DNA of 64,000 bases. Source: Stomorhina lunata. Its lineage: Eukaryota > Arthropoda > Insecta > Diptera > Rhiniidae. The DNA is taken from the NCBI GenBank assembly GCA_933228675.1, contig OW121744.1:97729526-97793525 (forward strand), given 5' to 3'. The translations under genes were made by a program, and so were the position numbers. Positions 11,310-22,885 of the stretch are shown one piece after another (positions within the stretch are counted from its first letter, which is position 1; each line of letters starts with the position of its first letter). The notes below the pieces were generated by a model. The model saw only the letters and a list, made by a program, of their open reading frames with translations, did no database searches and was not told where the DNA came from.

Positions 11310-11990
11310 AAAATGTGTTTTGCTTATCTAAAAAAACAAGTCAAAAAGTAATATAGTCGGTCAAGTTGATCATGGGTCTTATATTGACCGAATGCCAGCA
11401 ATTAAAAATATTAATCTTAATGCTCAGGGTCACGTTTTTACTAAATTGTGTCATCATAAAAAGTTTTTTTTATTTATACCAATATTTTCGTCATTTCCGG
11501 CATTGTTCCTTAAATGAAGCTGGGCTGGAATTTAGGCCGATTGTCCAGAAATGAAATACATCCTACGAGTATTATATTTAGAAAAAACTTATCTGTTCAG
11601 AAAAATCATAAAAAGTTTATAATCTCGAGATTTCCGATCGTTTTAATGCAATTATTTAAGTCATTTCCGGTATTGGCCCTTATATGAGGCATACAATTAA
11701 TTGTGGACCGATTTCACCAAAATCTAATACAAAAATCATAAAAAATTTAATTTTCTTCAAATTCACGATTGTTTTTTTTTGCAACTATTTATTTCTTTTT
11801 ATACGAGGATTACATTTTATGTTTTGAGACATTACTGTTGCTATATGACATGTTACTTATCTTGAGATTGAGGTAATGTTAACTATTATAGGGCCGATCT
11901 TATACTCAGGCGTAGTCAGTCCGATACCACCAGAAGCCGAACGATTTTTGTAATTTTCGTAAAACTTACGATCATTAATGAAAATCGTAA
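11310..11990. other. Intergenic DNA with old repeat fragments
   Basis: No supportable gene. It contains a TATAGTCGGTCAAG motif near 11353 that also occurs near 39100, 49370 and 50145, and two related copies of a GTCATTTCCGG...CTTATATGA sequence. This suggests remnants of a dispersed mobile element. Confidence 0.5.
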
Positions 11991-13530
11991 AAATTTTTCG
12001 ATATAAATTATTTTTATAGAAAATTTTGCGATAAAATATTTTTCTGTGAAAATATTCTCAAGAAAAAATTTTCTATAGCAAAATTTTTCGATAAAAATTT
12101 TCTAAAGAAAAATTTTTGATAAAAATATTTTTCTATAGAAAAATTGTTGATAGAAATATTTTTGATAAAAAATTTTGAATAGAAAAATTTTTGATAAAAA
12201 AATTTTAATAAAAAATGTTTGATAAAAAAATTTTAATAACAAATTTTTGATAAACAAAATTTTAATACAAAAATTTTTGATAAAAAATTTTCTACAGAAA
12301 AATAAAACTTTTCAATAGAAACATTTTTGATAGAAAAACTTTCAATAGAAAAAACTTTCAATTGAAAAATTTTTGATAAAAAAATTTTTAAACGAAAAAT
12401 TTTTGATAAAAAACATGTTCAATATAAAATTTTTTGAAATTTTCAACAGAAAAATTGTTGATAAACAAATTGTCTTTAGAAAAACTTTTTAATAAAAAAA
12501 AAAAAAACTAAAAAAATTTTCGATTGAAAAGTTTTTGAAATAAACATTTTTATAGAAACATTTTTGATAAAAAAATTCTCTACAGAAAAAAATTTTTGAT
12601 AAGAAAATTTTCTTTAAAAAAATTTTTGATAAATAGTTTTCTAAAGAAAAATTTTTGATAAAAAATTTTTCTATAGAAAAATTTTTGATAAGAAAATTTT
12701 CTATAAAAAATTTTTCTACAGAAAAATTTTTGATAAAAAAATTTTCTATAAAAAAATTTTTGATACAAAAATTTTCTATAGAAAAATTATTGATACAATA
12801 ATTTTCTACAGAAAAATTTTTGATAAAAAAATTTTCTATAGAAAAATTTTGATAGAAAATTTATTATAGAAAAATTTTTGATAAAAAAATTTTCCATAAA
12901 AAAATTTTGATAAAAAATTTTTTATAGAAAAATTTTTGATAAAAAAATTTTTTATAGAAAAATTTTTGATAAAAAAATTTTCTATAGAAAAATTTTTGAT
13001 AAAAAAATTTTCTATAGAAAAATTTTTGATAAAAAAATTTCCTATAAAAAAATTTTCTATAGAACAATTTTTGACAAAAAAATTTTCTATCGAAAAATTT
13101 TTGATAAAAAAATTTTCTATACAAAAATTTTTAATAAAAAAATTTTCTGTAAAACAATTTTCAGTATACAAATTTTCTATAGAAAAAAAAAAATTCTATA
13201 GAAAAATATTTGATAAAAAAATTTTCTATAGAAAAATTTGAGATAAGAAAATTTTTGATAAATAAATTTTCTATAGAAAATGTTTGATCAAAAAATTTTC
13301 TATAGAAAAATTTTTGATAAAAAAACTTCTATAGAAAAATTTTTGATTAAAAAACTTCTATAGAAAAATTTTTGATTAAAAAACTTCTATAGAAAAATTA
13401 TTGATAAAAAAAATTTCTATACAAAAATTTTTGATTTTTTAAAAAAAATTTTCTTGGAGACTTAACGATTTTTCGATTAAAAAATTTTTGTTAAAAGAAA
13501 TTTCTATAGAAAATTTTTGAGAATAATACT
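11990..13530. repeat. Degenerate ~30-bp AT satellite
   Basis: Units of the form GAAAAATTTTTGATAAAA followed by TTTTCTATA, period 30 bp where regular (about 12930-13330). The period is a multiple of three, so long open frames rich in Phe, Tyr, Lys and Asn appear on both strands; they have no protein features. Sequence 13530-13861 is AT-rich spacer without a gene. Confidence 0.9.
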
Positions 13531-14736
13531 ACGAATAATTTTTTAAAAAACTTTTTCGTGAAAAGTAAAAAATTGAATTTAATTTTTTGAGAGAAAAATG
13601 AAAATTTTTCGATAAGCGAAAAATATTTGACTTTGGAAATTTCTCAAAATGAAACGGTTTCGAGAGAATTTAAAAACGTTGTTCACTGTTTTATTTCCTG
13701 AACTATTGGCTATACGTCAGTATTTTTGAGAATATTATGGGTTTTATATTGAATGCACAATGGGTCAAAAACTAATAAAAGTCGAAGGGAATTATGATTT
13801 TTTTTAATGAAATAACATGACAGATTTTAAAGTTTAAAAGGCATATATTTTCTTTGTTTCTTTTAAGCTCATTCTAAATTGGAAAAAATCAACCATATTG
13901 AAAGAACTACACGGTCCGAAAGCTTTTTTACTCCTGAGATGGTCTACTTTGACTCCCAATGCTTCACCCTGTGTAAACACAGGGTAACCATAAATTCACA
14001 ATTCGGAATGCTTGGGTCCCCCTTAACAATTCTCTCATACATACTGATGAAATCAGACTTACAGTTTAGAAGATACAGATTTGTTACCACTTTTTTTTGT
14101 TTCAAACCACTGTGCGGTGGCAAGAAATGATCAAAAACTACGAAAGCGTTATGATATCGAGACATCTGAAGAACTGTGGATCTAGGCCCAAACCTTAGCA
14201 GTAATTTACGGCACATTTCTTTTAAAACAAGTAGAACCCGACTAAAATCATTCTAACAAAAAGCAATTCGAAACAAACAGTACTATAAGTTGATCGTAGA
14301 AGGCTAATTTTTAATGGGATACAAATACTTAGCTTTCCAGAAGTTTTGAAAGAAAAAAGAAACACCAATTATTCTCCATTACGACAATGGGAGCTCTTAC
14401 ACACCGGCTCAGATAAGTAACTTTTTGAGTACTAAAAACGTTGTTTTGTTGTTTATATCTCGTTAATTTAAGTACCGATTTTTAGAAGGTATTAAAAAAA
14501 TAAGCTAAGCTAAATATTCTTTCATTTTGTTTGGGTGAGAAACCTTAATTTTATAAAGCTTTTAAGGTAACAACTTTGATTATTCAATTTAATTTGTATG
14601 TTAACTTTTTGCATCATACTCGTAAACAAATCCCTTTTAAGACCCATCGAAACAAATTATCTTCTAAGCTTCAAATAAAAAAGTTTTATTTAACATAAAC
14701 TTTAATATACAAACTCTCTAAGAATATTGTAATTCT

Positions 14737-15510
14737 CTAAGAATGTTGCAATTCTCTGGCGTTCTTTTCGATCCAGCCGCGTACAGAAGCAACATCACAG
14801 TAGACACCAGGATATCCCTTAATGGCACAACCTTTGCCCCATGAAACAACACCAACCAATTCATTGTCGGCAACCAATGGGCCACCGGAATCACCTTGGC
14901 AGGAATCCTTCTTCTCGGCAAAGGCACACAACATGGTTTGCTTGATTTCTTGACCATATTTGAATCTATCGGAAGCACATTCTTTGCGATCAATAATTTC
15001 AACAATAATTTCTTGCAAGATCTTGGGAGCTTTGGTGCAGAGCAAGAAACATTTAGAGCCCCAACCGGTAACGGCGGCCAAAGTACCAGTAGCCGGAGTC
15101 TTTTTAGCCAATTTCACATAACGGATTTTGCTTGATTCACGAACAGGAGTTTTCAATTTGATAATGGCAACATCGTTGACCATGGTATTGGGATTGTAGT
15201 CTTCGTGGTATCTGAAGGCTTCAACATCAACCAATTCACCGCCCTTATCGTATTCAGTAGAGCCAAGACGTACCTTAAACTGGTTGGCCTTGTAGGATTG
15301 CATGCAGTGGGCAGCAGTTACAACAATATCTTCGCTGATGATGGAACCACCACAGAAATGGAAACCGCTGTTGGATTGCAAAGAAACCTGATAGGGATGA
15401 GCCTGAATGGTGGTATCAACACCATTTACAATACGGCCACCCAAATCGTTGGGAACAGCACCAACGAAGGCACAGCTTACAAGCGCGAAAAAGGCTACGA
15501 AACGCAACAT
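14737..15510 (-). CDS. Theta-like trypsin, intact, 257 aa
   Basis: Secreted trypsin zymogen. Signal peptide about 1-18, propeptide ending LGGR, activation R|IVNG. His57 in VTAAHC, Asp102 in NDVAIIKL, Asp189 and Ser195 in [12 protein letters not shown], Gly216 and Gly226 kept. The autolysis loop reads GWGSKCFLLC. The mature chain has nine cysteines, including one in GVYCDV. It differs from its inverted partner (17565-18338) at roughly ten residues, mostly surface charges, and ends with the same extra tail LQHS. Both copies appear functional. Confidence 0.97.
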   Translation of the reverse strand: MLRFVAFFALVSCAFVGAVPNDLGGRIVNGVDTTIQAHPYQVSLQSNSGFHFCGGSIISEDIVVTAAHCMQSYKANQFKVRLGSTEYDKGGELVDVEAFRYHEDYNPNTMVNDVAIIKLKTPVRESSKIRYVKLAKKTPATGTLAAVTGWGSKCFLLCTKAPKILQEIIVEIIDRKECASDRFKYGQEIKQTMLCAFAEKKDSCQGDSGGPLVADNELVGVVSWGKGCAIKGYPGVYCDVASVRGWIEKNARELQHS

Positions 15511-15550
15511 GTCGATGAAAAGACTATGATGTCTTAAGTTAACAAAAAGC

Positions 15551-15656
15551 TATTTATAGGGTTTTTGGCCCGCAAAAACCCGGAACATTATGTTTTTGTT
15601 TTTTTTTTCTATATCGATGATTTCTGACGAAAATAATCAAAGCTCTTAAAGATAAT
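15551..15656 (-). promoter_or_regulatory. Promoter of trypsin 14737-15510: TATA and GATA block
   Basis: Minus-strand TATAAATA at 15551-15558, 41 bp before the ATG. The plus-strand block AAAGCTCTTAAAGATAAT at 15639-15656 starts 129 bp before it. The block recurs at matching places before six other theta-like genes. Confidence 0.7.
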
Positions 15657-15989
15657 ATAAGTTTAACTGTCCGAAATAATTAATAAAAAGTAATATTATT
15701 GTTTAACACTTAATCTAAGAAAGTTAAGAAAACTATTTTATTTTTTTCTAAATTTTAATTATCTTCTGTCTAGAAATCAATGGGGAAATTTGCTATATTT
15801 CTAATAATTTTTCCATAAGATATGGTTTTGTTATAAAAAAAAACAAGTATTTGCCTCTATTTAATTAAAATATCTCATGCGATGCTTAAAATTTGTAAAC
15901 ATTTATGGAGTATATTTTTTGGCGCTACCAAAAATGGAGACAGCACGATCAATAAAAATCTGTTTACGGTAAGTTTTTATAGTCAGTTT

Positions 15990-16740
15990 CAAATATAGAA
16001 CTTGTCTATGGTCAGTATACTGTAAAAAGACTACGATTAATGTTTTAAACAAGATTTTTTACGATCAGTTTTGTTAAGTAAACTATACCACGATCAGTTC
16101 TCTACACAAAACGAGTATCGGTTTTCTATAGAAAACTAATCCACGGCCAGTTTTCTATTAAAACCTAATCCACGATCACTTTTCTATAGAAAACTGATCC
16201 TCGATCAGTGTTCTAAAAAAAACTAGTCCACGATAAGTTTTCTAAAGAAAAAACACCATCAGTTTTTCTATAGAAAACTAAACCACGATCCGTTTTCTAT
16301 AGAAAACTAAACCACGATCAGTTTTCAATAGAAAACTAAACCACGATCAGTTTTCTAAAGAAAACTAATTCACCATAATTTTTCTATTGGAAACTGAACA
16401 ACGATCAGTTTTATACAGAAAACGAATACACGATCAGTTTTCTAAAGAAAACTAATGCACGATCAGTTTTCTGTAGAAAACTTATCCACGATCGGTTTTC
16501 TATAGAAAACTAATCCACGGTCAGTTTCCTATTAAAACCTAATCCACGATCAGTTTTCTATAGAAAACTGATCCTCGATCAGTTTTCTAAAAAAGCTAGT
16601 CCACGATCAGTTTTTTAAAGAAAAAAAAATACCATCTGGTTTTCCATAGAAAACTAAACCACGATCAGTTTTCTATAAAAAACTAATTCACGATCGGTAT
16701 TGTATAGTTAACTAATCCACGATCTGTTTCTCTAGAAAAA
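15990..16740. repeat. ~29-bp satellite with CACGATCAG and TTTTCTATAGAAAA
   Basis: About 25 degenerate units of CCACGATCAG, TTTTCTATAGAAAA and CTAAT, period 29 bp. They lie in the spacer between the two inverted arms. The palindromic centre is the same as in the 31-bp satellites at 19.2, 24.8 and 30.9 kb. Confidence 0.9.
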
Positions 16741-16903
16741 TATTTCTATCGAAAATATTTCTGTAGAAAAATATTTCTATCGTCAATTTTTTTAAAGAAA
16801 AATATTTCTATCGAAAATTTTTCTATAGAAAAATATAGAAACATTTTTGATAGAAATATTTTTCGAAAGAAATTAATTTTTAGTTGAACCAGAAATTTAT
16901 GTT

Positions 16904-17087
16904 GATGGTCGTGGGTTCGAGTCGGGCTCAGGTTCATGTCATAAATTATTTTTTTTTTAATTTATGATTTTTTAAATTAGATGAATAAATTTTAGAAATA
17001 CTGAAAAAACTATGTGACACTTAGCAGTGTGGAATTTTTATGTCATTTATGACATGAACCTGAGCCCGACTCGAACCCACGACCATC
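16904..17087. mobile_element. Foldback with perfect 43-bp arms and a tRNA B-box-like motif
   Basis: 16904-16946 and 17045-17087 are perfect reverse complements around a 98-bp AT-rich loop. Each arm contains GTGGGTTCGAGTC, which matches the tRNA T-arm / RNA polymerase III B-box consensus GGTTCGANTCC. No complete tRNA fold is present. The flanks are satellite-like. It may be a tRNA-derived fragment duplicated head to head, or a small foldback element. Confidence 0.6.
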
Positions 17088-17418
17088 AGAAATATTTTTC
17101 TATAGAAAAATTTTCGAAAAAAATTGATCATAGACATTTTTGGTAGCGCCAGAAAATATACTCCAAAAATGTTTACAAATTTTAAATATCGCATGAGATA
17201 TTTTAATTAAATAGAGGCAAATTTTTATTTTTTTTTTTATAACAAAACCATATCTTACAGAAAATTATTAGAAATATAGCAAATTTTCCCATTGATTTCT
17301 AGACAGAAGATTATTAGAATTTAGAAAAAAAATAAAAAAGTTTTCTTAACTTTCTTAGATTAAGTTTAAGACAATTTAATTATTATTTTTATTAATTATT
17401 TCGGACAGTAAAACTTAT

Positions 17419-17524
17419 ATTATCTCTAAGAACTTTGATTATTTTCGTCAGAAATCATCGATATAGAAAAAAAAAATAAAAACATAATGTTCCGGGTTTT
17501 TGCGGGCCGAAAACCCTATAAATA
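17419..17524 (+). promoter_or_regulatory. Promoter of trypsin 17565-18338: GATA block and TATA
   Basis: ATTATCTCTAAGAACTTT (17419-17436) is the reverse of the shared GATA block, with two changes; it ends 129 bp before the ATG. TATAAATA is at 17517-17524. Confidence 0.65.
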
Positions 17525-17564
17525 GCTTTTTGTTAACTTTAGGCATCATAGTCTTTTCTTCAAC

Positions 17565-18338
17565 ATGTTAAGTTTTGTAGCCTTCTTCGCGCTTGTAAGC
17601 TGTGCCTTCGTTGGTGCTGTTCCCAACGATTTGGGTGGCCGTATTGTAAATGGCGTTGATACCACCATTCAGGCTCATCCCTATCAGGTTTCTTTGCAAT
17701 CCAACAGCGGTTTCCATTTCTGTGGTGGTTCCATCATCAGCGAAGATATTGTTGTAACCGCTGCTCACTGCATGCAATCCTACAAGGCCGACGAGTTTAA
17801 GGTACGTCTTGGCTCTACTGAATACGATAAGGGCGGTGAATTGGTAGATGTTGAAGCCTTCAGATACCACGAAGACTACAATCCCAAAACCAAGGTCAAC
17901 GATGTTGCCATTATCAAATTGGCCACTCCTGTTCGTGAATCAAGCAAAATCCGTTATGTGAAATTGGCTAAAAAGACTCCGGCTACTGGTACTTTGGGCA
18001 CCGTTACCGGTTGGGGCACTAAATGTTTCTTGCTCTGCACCAAAGCTCCCAAGATCTTGCAAGAAATTATTGTTGAAATTATTGATCGCAAAGATTGTGC
18101 TTCCGATAGATTCAAATATGGTCAAGAAATCAAGCAATCCATGCTGTGTGCCTTTGCCGAGAAGAAGGATTCCTGCCAAGGTGATTCCGGTGGCCCATTG
18201 GTAGCCGACAATGAATTGGTTGGTGTTGTTTCATGGGGCGAAGGTTGTGCCATTAAGGGATATCCTGGTGTCTACTGTGATGTTGCTTCTGTTCGCGGCT
18301 GGATCGAAAAGAACGCCAGAGAATTGCAACATTCTTAA
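17565..18338 (+). CDS. Theta-like trypsin, intact, 257 aa (inverted partner)
   Basis: Secreted trypsin zymogen with signal peptide, propeptide LGGR, R|IVNG, His57 (VTAAHC), Asp102 (NDVAIIKL), and Asp189/Ser195 ([12 protein letters not shown]). It has the theta-like loop GWGTKCFLLC and the GVYCDV cysteine. Compared with 14737-15510 it has Asp-Glu for Asn-Gln after SYKA and Glu for Lys in SWGEGC. These small charge changes near the active-site rim could tune substrate use; that is inference. An AAATAAATA polyadenylation-type signal follows at about 18384. Confidence 0.97.
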   Translation: MLSFVAFFALVSCAFVGAVPNDLGGRIVNGVDTTIQAHPYQVSLQSNSGFHFCGGSIISEDIVVTAAHCMQSYKADEFKVRLGSTEYDKGGELVDVEAFRYHEDYNPKTKVNDVAIIKLATPVRESSKIRYVKLAKKTPATGTLGTVTGWGTKCFLLCTKAPKILQEIIVEIIDRKDCASDRFKYGQEIKQSMLCAFAEKKDSCQGDSGGPLVADNELVGVVSWGEGCAIKGYPGVYCDVASVRGWIEKNARELQHS

Positions 18339-19182
18339 AGAATTGCAATATTCGTAGAGAGTTTGTATATTAAAGATTTTGTTAAATAAATATTTTTCAT
18401 TTAAAGCTTAGAAAATAATTTGTTTCAATGGGTCTTAAAAGGGATTTGTTTATGGCTAAAAAATTTAGCAAACAAATTAAACTGAATAATCAAAGTTGTT
18501 ACCTTAAAAGCTTTATAAGATTTAGGTTTCTAAAACCCAAACAAAATGAAAGAACATTCAGCTTAGCTTATTATTTTAATACCTTCTAAAAATCGGTACT
18601 TAAATTAACGACATATAAGCAATAAAACAACGTTTTTAGTACTCAAAAAGTTACTAATCTGAGCCGATGTGTAATGGAGAATAATTGGTGTTTCTTTTTT
18701 CTATCAAAACTTCTGGAAAGCTAAGTATTTGTATCCCATTAAAAATTAGCTTTCTTCGATCAACTTATAGTACTGTTTGTTTCGATTTGCTTTTGTTGGA
18801 ATGATTTTAGTCGGGTTCTACTTGTTTTAAAAGAAATGTGCCGTAAATTACTGCTAAGGTTTGGGCCTAGATCCACAGTTCTTCAGATGTCTCGATATCA
18901 TAACGCTTTCGTAGTTTTTGATCATTTCTTGCCACCGCACAGTGTTTTGAAACAAAAAAAAAGTGTATCTTCTAAACTGTAGGTCTGATTGCTTCAGTAT
19001 GTATAAGAGAACTATTAAGGAGGACCTAAGCTTTCTTAATTTTGGATTTATGGTAACTCTGTGTTTTATTATTGGGCGTCAAAGTAGACACCTCAGAAAG
19101 AAACAAGCTTTTGGAACATGTAGTTCTTTCAATAAGGTACATTTTTTTTATTTTGGAATGAGCTTGAAGAAACGAAGAATAT

Positions 19183-22100
19183 TTTTCTATAGAAAAATTT
19201 TCGTTAGAAGTATTTTCCTATAGAAAAATTTTCGTTAGAAATATTTTTCTATAGAAAAATTTTCGTTAGAAATATTTTTCTATAGAAAAATTTTCGTTAG
19301 AAATATTTTTCTATAGAAAAATTTTCGTTAGAAATATTTTTCTATAGAAAAATTTTCGTTAGAAATATTTTTCTATAGAAAAATTTTCGTTAGAAATATT
19401 TTTCTATAGAAAAATTTTCGTTAGAAATATTTTTCTATAGAAAAATTTTCGTTAGAAATATTTTTCTATAGAAAAATTTTCGTTAGAAATATTTTTCTAT
19501 AGAAAAATTTTCGTTAGAAATATTTTTCTATAGAAAAATTTTCGTTAGAAATATTTTTCTATAGAAAAATTTTCGTTAGAAATATTTTTCTATAGAAAAA
19601 TTTTCGTTAGAAATATTTTTCTATAGAAAAATTTTCGTTAGAAATATTTTTCTATAGAAAAATTTTCGTTAGAAATATTTTTCTATAGAAAAATTTTCGT
19701 TAGAAATATTTTTCTATAGAAAAATTTTCGTTAGAAATATTTTTCTATAGAAAAATTTTCGTTAGAAATATTTTTCTATAGAAAAATTTTCGTTAGAAAT
19801 ATTTTTCTATAGAAAAATTTTCGTTAGAAATATTTTTCTATAGAAAAATTTTCGTTAGAAATATTTTTCTATAGAAAAATTTTCGTTAGAAATATTTTTC
19901 TATAGAAAAATTTTCGTTAGAAATATTTTTCTATAGAAAAATTTTCGTTAGAAATATTTTTCTATAGAAAAATTTTCGTTAGAAATATTTTTCTATAGAA
20001 AAATTTTCGTTAGAAATATTTTTCTATAGAAAAATTTTCGTTAGAAATATTTTTCTATAGAAAAATTTTCGTTAGAAATATTTTTCTATAGAAAAATTTT
20101 CGTTAGAAATATTTTTCTATAGAAAAATTTTCGTTAGAAATATTTTTCTATAGAAAAATTTTCGTTAGAAATATTTTTCTATAGAAAAATTTTCGTTAGA
20201 AATATTTTTCTATAGAAAAATTTTCGTTAGAAATATTTTTCTATACAAAAATTTTCGTTAGAAATATTTTTCTATACAAAAATTTTCGTTAGAAATATTT
20301 TTCTATACAAAAATTTTCGTTAGAAATATTTTTCTATACAAAAATTTTCGTTAGAAATATTTTTCTATACAAAAATTTTCGTTAGAAATATTTTTCTATA
20401 CAAAAATTTTCGTTAGAAATATTTTTCTATACAAAAATTTTCGTTAGAAATATTTTTCTATAGAAAAATTTTCGTTAGAAATATATTTCTATAGAAAAAT
20501 TTTCGTTAGAAATATTTTTCTATAGAAAAATTTTCGTTAGAAATATTTTTCTATAGAAAAATTTTCGTTAGAAATATTTTTCTATAGAAAAATTTTCGTT
20601 AGAAATATTTTTCTATAGAAAAATTTTCGTTAGAAATATTTTTCTATAGAAAAATTTTCGTTAGAAATATTTTTCTATAGAAAAATTTTCGTTAGAAATA
20701 TTTTTCTATAGAAAAATTTTCGTTAGAAATATTTTTCTATAGAAAAATTTTCGTTAGAAATATTTTTCTATAGAAAAATTTTCGTTAGAAATATTTTTCT
20801 ATAGAAAAATTTTCGTTAGAAATATTTTTCTATAGAAAAATTTTCGTTAGAAATATTTTTCTATAGAAAAATTTTCGTTAGAAATATTTTTCTATAGAAA
20901 AATTTTCGTTAGAAATATTTTTCTATAGAAAAATTTTCGTTAGAAATATTTTTCTATAGAAAAATTTTCGTTAGAAATATTTTTCTATAGAAAAATTTTC
21001 GTTAGAAATATTTTTCTATAGAAAAATTTTCGTTAGAAATATTTTTCTATAGAAAAATTTTCGTTAGAAATATTTTTCTATAGAAAAATTTTCGTTAGAA
21101 ATATTTTTCTATAGAAAAATTTTCGTTAGAAATATTTTTCTATAGAAAAATTTTCGTTAGAAATATTTTTCTATAGAAAAATTTTCGTTAGAAATATTTT
21201 TCTATAGAAAAATTTTCGTTAGAAATATTTTTCTATAGAAAAATTTTCGTTAGAAATATTTTTCTATAGAAAAATTTTCGTTAGAAATATTTTTCTATAG
21301 AAAAATTTTCGTTAGAAATATTTTTCTATAGAAAAATTTTCGTTAGAAATATTTTTCTATAGAAAAATTTTCGTTAGAAATATTTTTCTATAGAAAAATT
21401 TTCGTTAGAAATATTTTTCTATAGAAAAATTTTCGTTAGAAATATTTTTCTATAGAAAAATTTTCGTTAGAAATATTTTTCTATAGAAAAATTTTCGTTA
21501 GAAATATTTTTCTATAGAAAAATTTTCGTTAGAAATATTTTTCTATACAAAAATTTTTGTTAGAAATATTTTTCTATAGAAAAATTTTCGTTAGAAATAT
21601 TTTTCTATAGAAACATTTTCGTTAGAAATATTTTTCTATAGAAAAATTTTCGTTAGAAATATTTTTCTATGGAAAAATTTTCGTTAGAAATATTTTTCTA
21701 TAGAAAAATTTTCGTTAGAAATATTTTTCTATAGAAAAATTTTCGTTAGAAATATTTTTCTATAGAAAAATTTTCGTTAGAAATATTTTTCTATAGAAAA
21801 ATTTTCGTTAGAAATATTTTTCTATAGAAAAATTTTCGTTAGAAATATTTTTCTATAGAAAAATTTTCGTTAGAAATATTTTTCTATAGAAAAATTTTCG
21901 TTAGAAATATTTTTCTATAGAAAAATTTTCGTTAGAAATATTTTTCTATAGAAAAATTTTCGTTAGAAATATTTTTCTATAGAAAAATTTTCGTTAGAAA
22001 TATTTTTCTATAGAAAAATTTTCGTTAGAAATATTTTTCTATAGAAAAATTTTCGTTAGAAATATTTCTAACTGTAGAAAAATTTTCGTTAGAAAGATTT

Positions 22101-22762
22101 TTCTATAGAAAAATTTTCGTTAGAAAGATTTTTCTATAGAAAAATTTTCGTTAGAAAGATTTTTCTATAGAAAAATTTTCGTTAGAAAGATTTTTCTATA
22201 GAAAAATTTTCGTTAGAAAGATTTTTCTATAGAAAAATTTTCGTTAGAAAGATTTTTCTATAAAAAAATTTTCGTTAGAAAGATTTTTCTATAGAAAAAT
22301 TTTCGTTAGAAAGATTTTTCTATAGAAAAATTTTCGTTAGAAATATTTTTTTATAGAAAAATTTTCGTTAGAAATATTTTTCTATTGAAAAATTTTCGTT
22401 AGAAATATTTTTCTATAGAAAAATTTTCGTTAGAAATATTTTTCTATAGAAAAATTTTCGTTAGAAATATTTTTCTATAGAAAAATTTTCGTTAGAAATA
22501 TTTTTCTATAGAAAAATTTTCGTTAGAAATATTTTTCTATAGAAAAATTTTCGTTAGAAATATTTTTCTATAGAAAAATTTTCGTTAGAAATATTTTTTT
22601 ATAGAAAAATTTTCGTTAGAAATATTTTTTTATAGAAAAATTTTCGTTAGAAATATTTTTCTATAGAAAAATTTTCGTTAGAAATATTTTTCTATAGAAA
22701 AATTTTCGTTAGAAATATTTTTCTATAGAAAAATTTTTGTTAGAAATATTTTTCTATATATT
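19183..22762 (+). repeat. 31-bp satellite, TTTTTCTATAGAAAAA / TTTTCGTTAG type (~115 units)
   Basis: Very homogeneous 31-bp units centred on TTTTTCTATAGAAAAA and ending TTTTCGTTAG. Local variant blocks show recent amplification: CTATACAAAA units near 20244-20460 and AGAAAGATT units near 22090-22330. The same unit makes the arrays at 51.6-54.0 kb (opposite strand) and 55.3-64.0 kb (same strand). Confidence 0.97.
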
Positions 22763-22885
22763 TTTCTGCGTTTTACTTTCAATGTCAGCAGAGGCAGTTC
22801 TTAATCAAATGAACAAGAAAATAAATAAATTCTTTAAATTTTTTTCTTTATTTTACGTAACCTTTAAAATTGTCTCTTCAAAAAT

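Larger units (their letters stand above)
13862..15945 (+). repeat. Left arm of the 13.9-19.2 kb inverted duplication
   Basis: This arm is the reverse complement of 17130-19170. Shared landmarks are the trypsin genes, an 18-bp GATA promoter block, a GGCGCTACCAAAAATG / GGTAGCGCC pair at the inner ends and matching non-coding sequence at the outer ends. The arms have diverged by substitutions and small indels. The part outside the gene (13862-14735) has no supportable ORF. Confidence 0.9.
17130..19170 (-). repeat. Right arm of the 13.9-19.2 kb inverted duplication
   Basis: Reverse complement of 13862-15945. The outer end stops where the 31-bp satellite at 19183 starts, so satellite expansion or insertion may mark the breakpoint. 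Non-coding part 18400-19170 has no supportable gene. Confidence 0.9.

Noticed and set aside
12580..13241. Several Phe/Tyr/Lys/Asn-rich open frames on both strands
   Set aside because: They arise from the 30-bp AT satellite and mirror each other in several frames.
16901..17092. tRNA gene
   Set aside because: Only the T-arm-like part matches; no acceptor stem, D-arm or anticodon loop could be drawn.
19183..22762. Regular repeats resembling a CRISPR array
   Set aside because: There are no unique spacers. Units are contiguous 31-bp tandem copies in a eukaryotic genome without cas genes.
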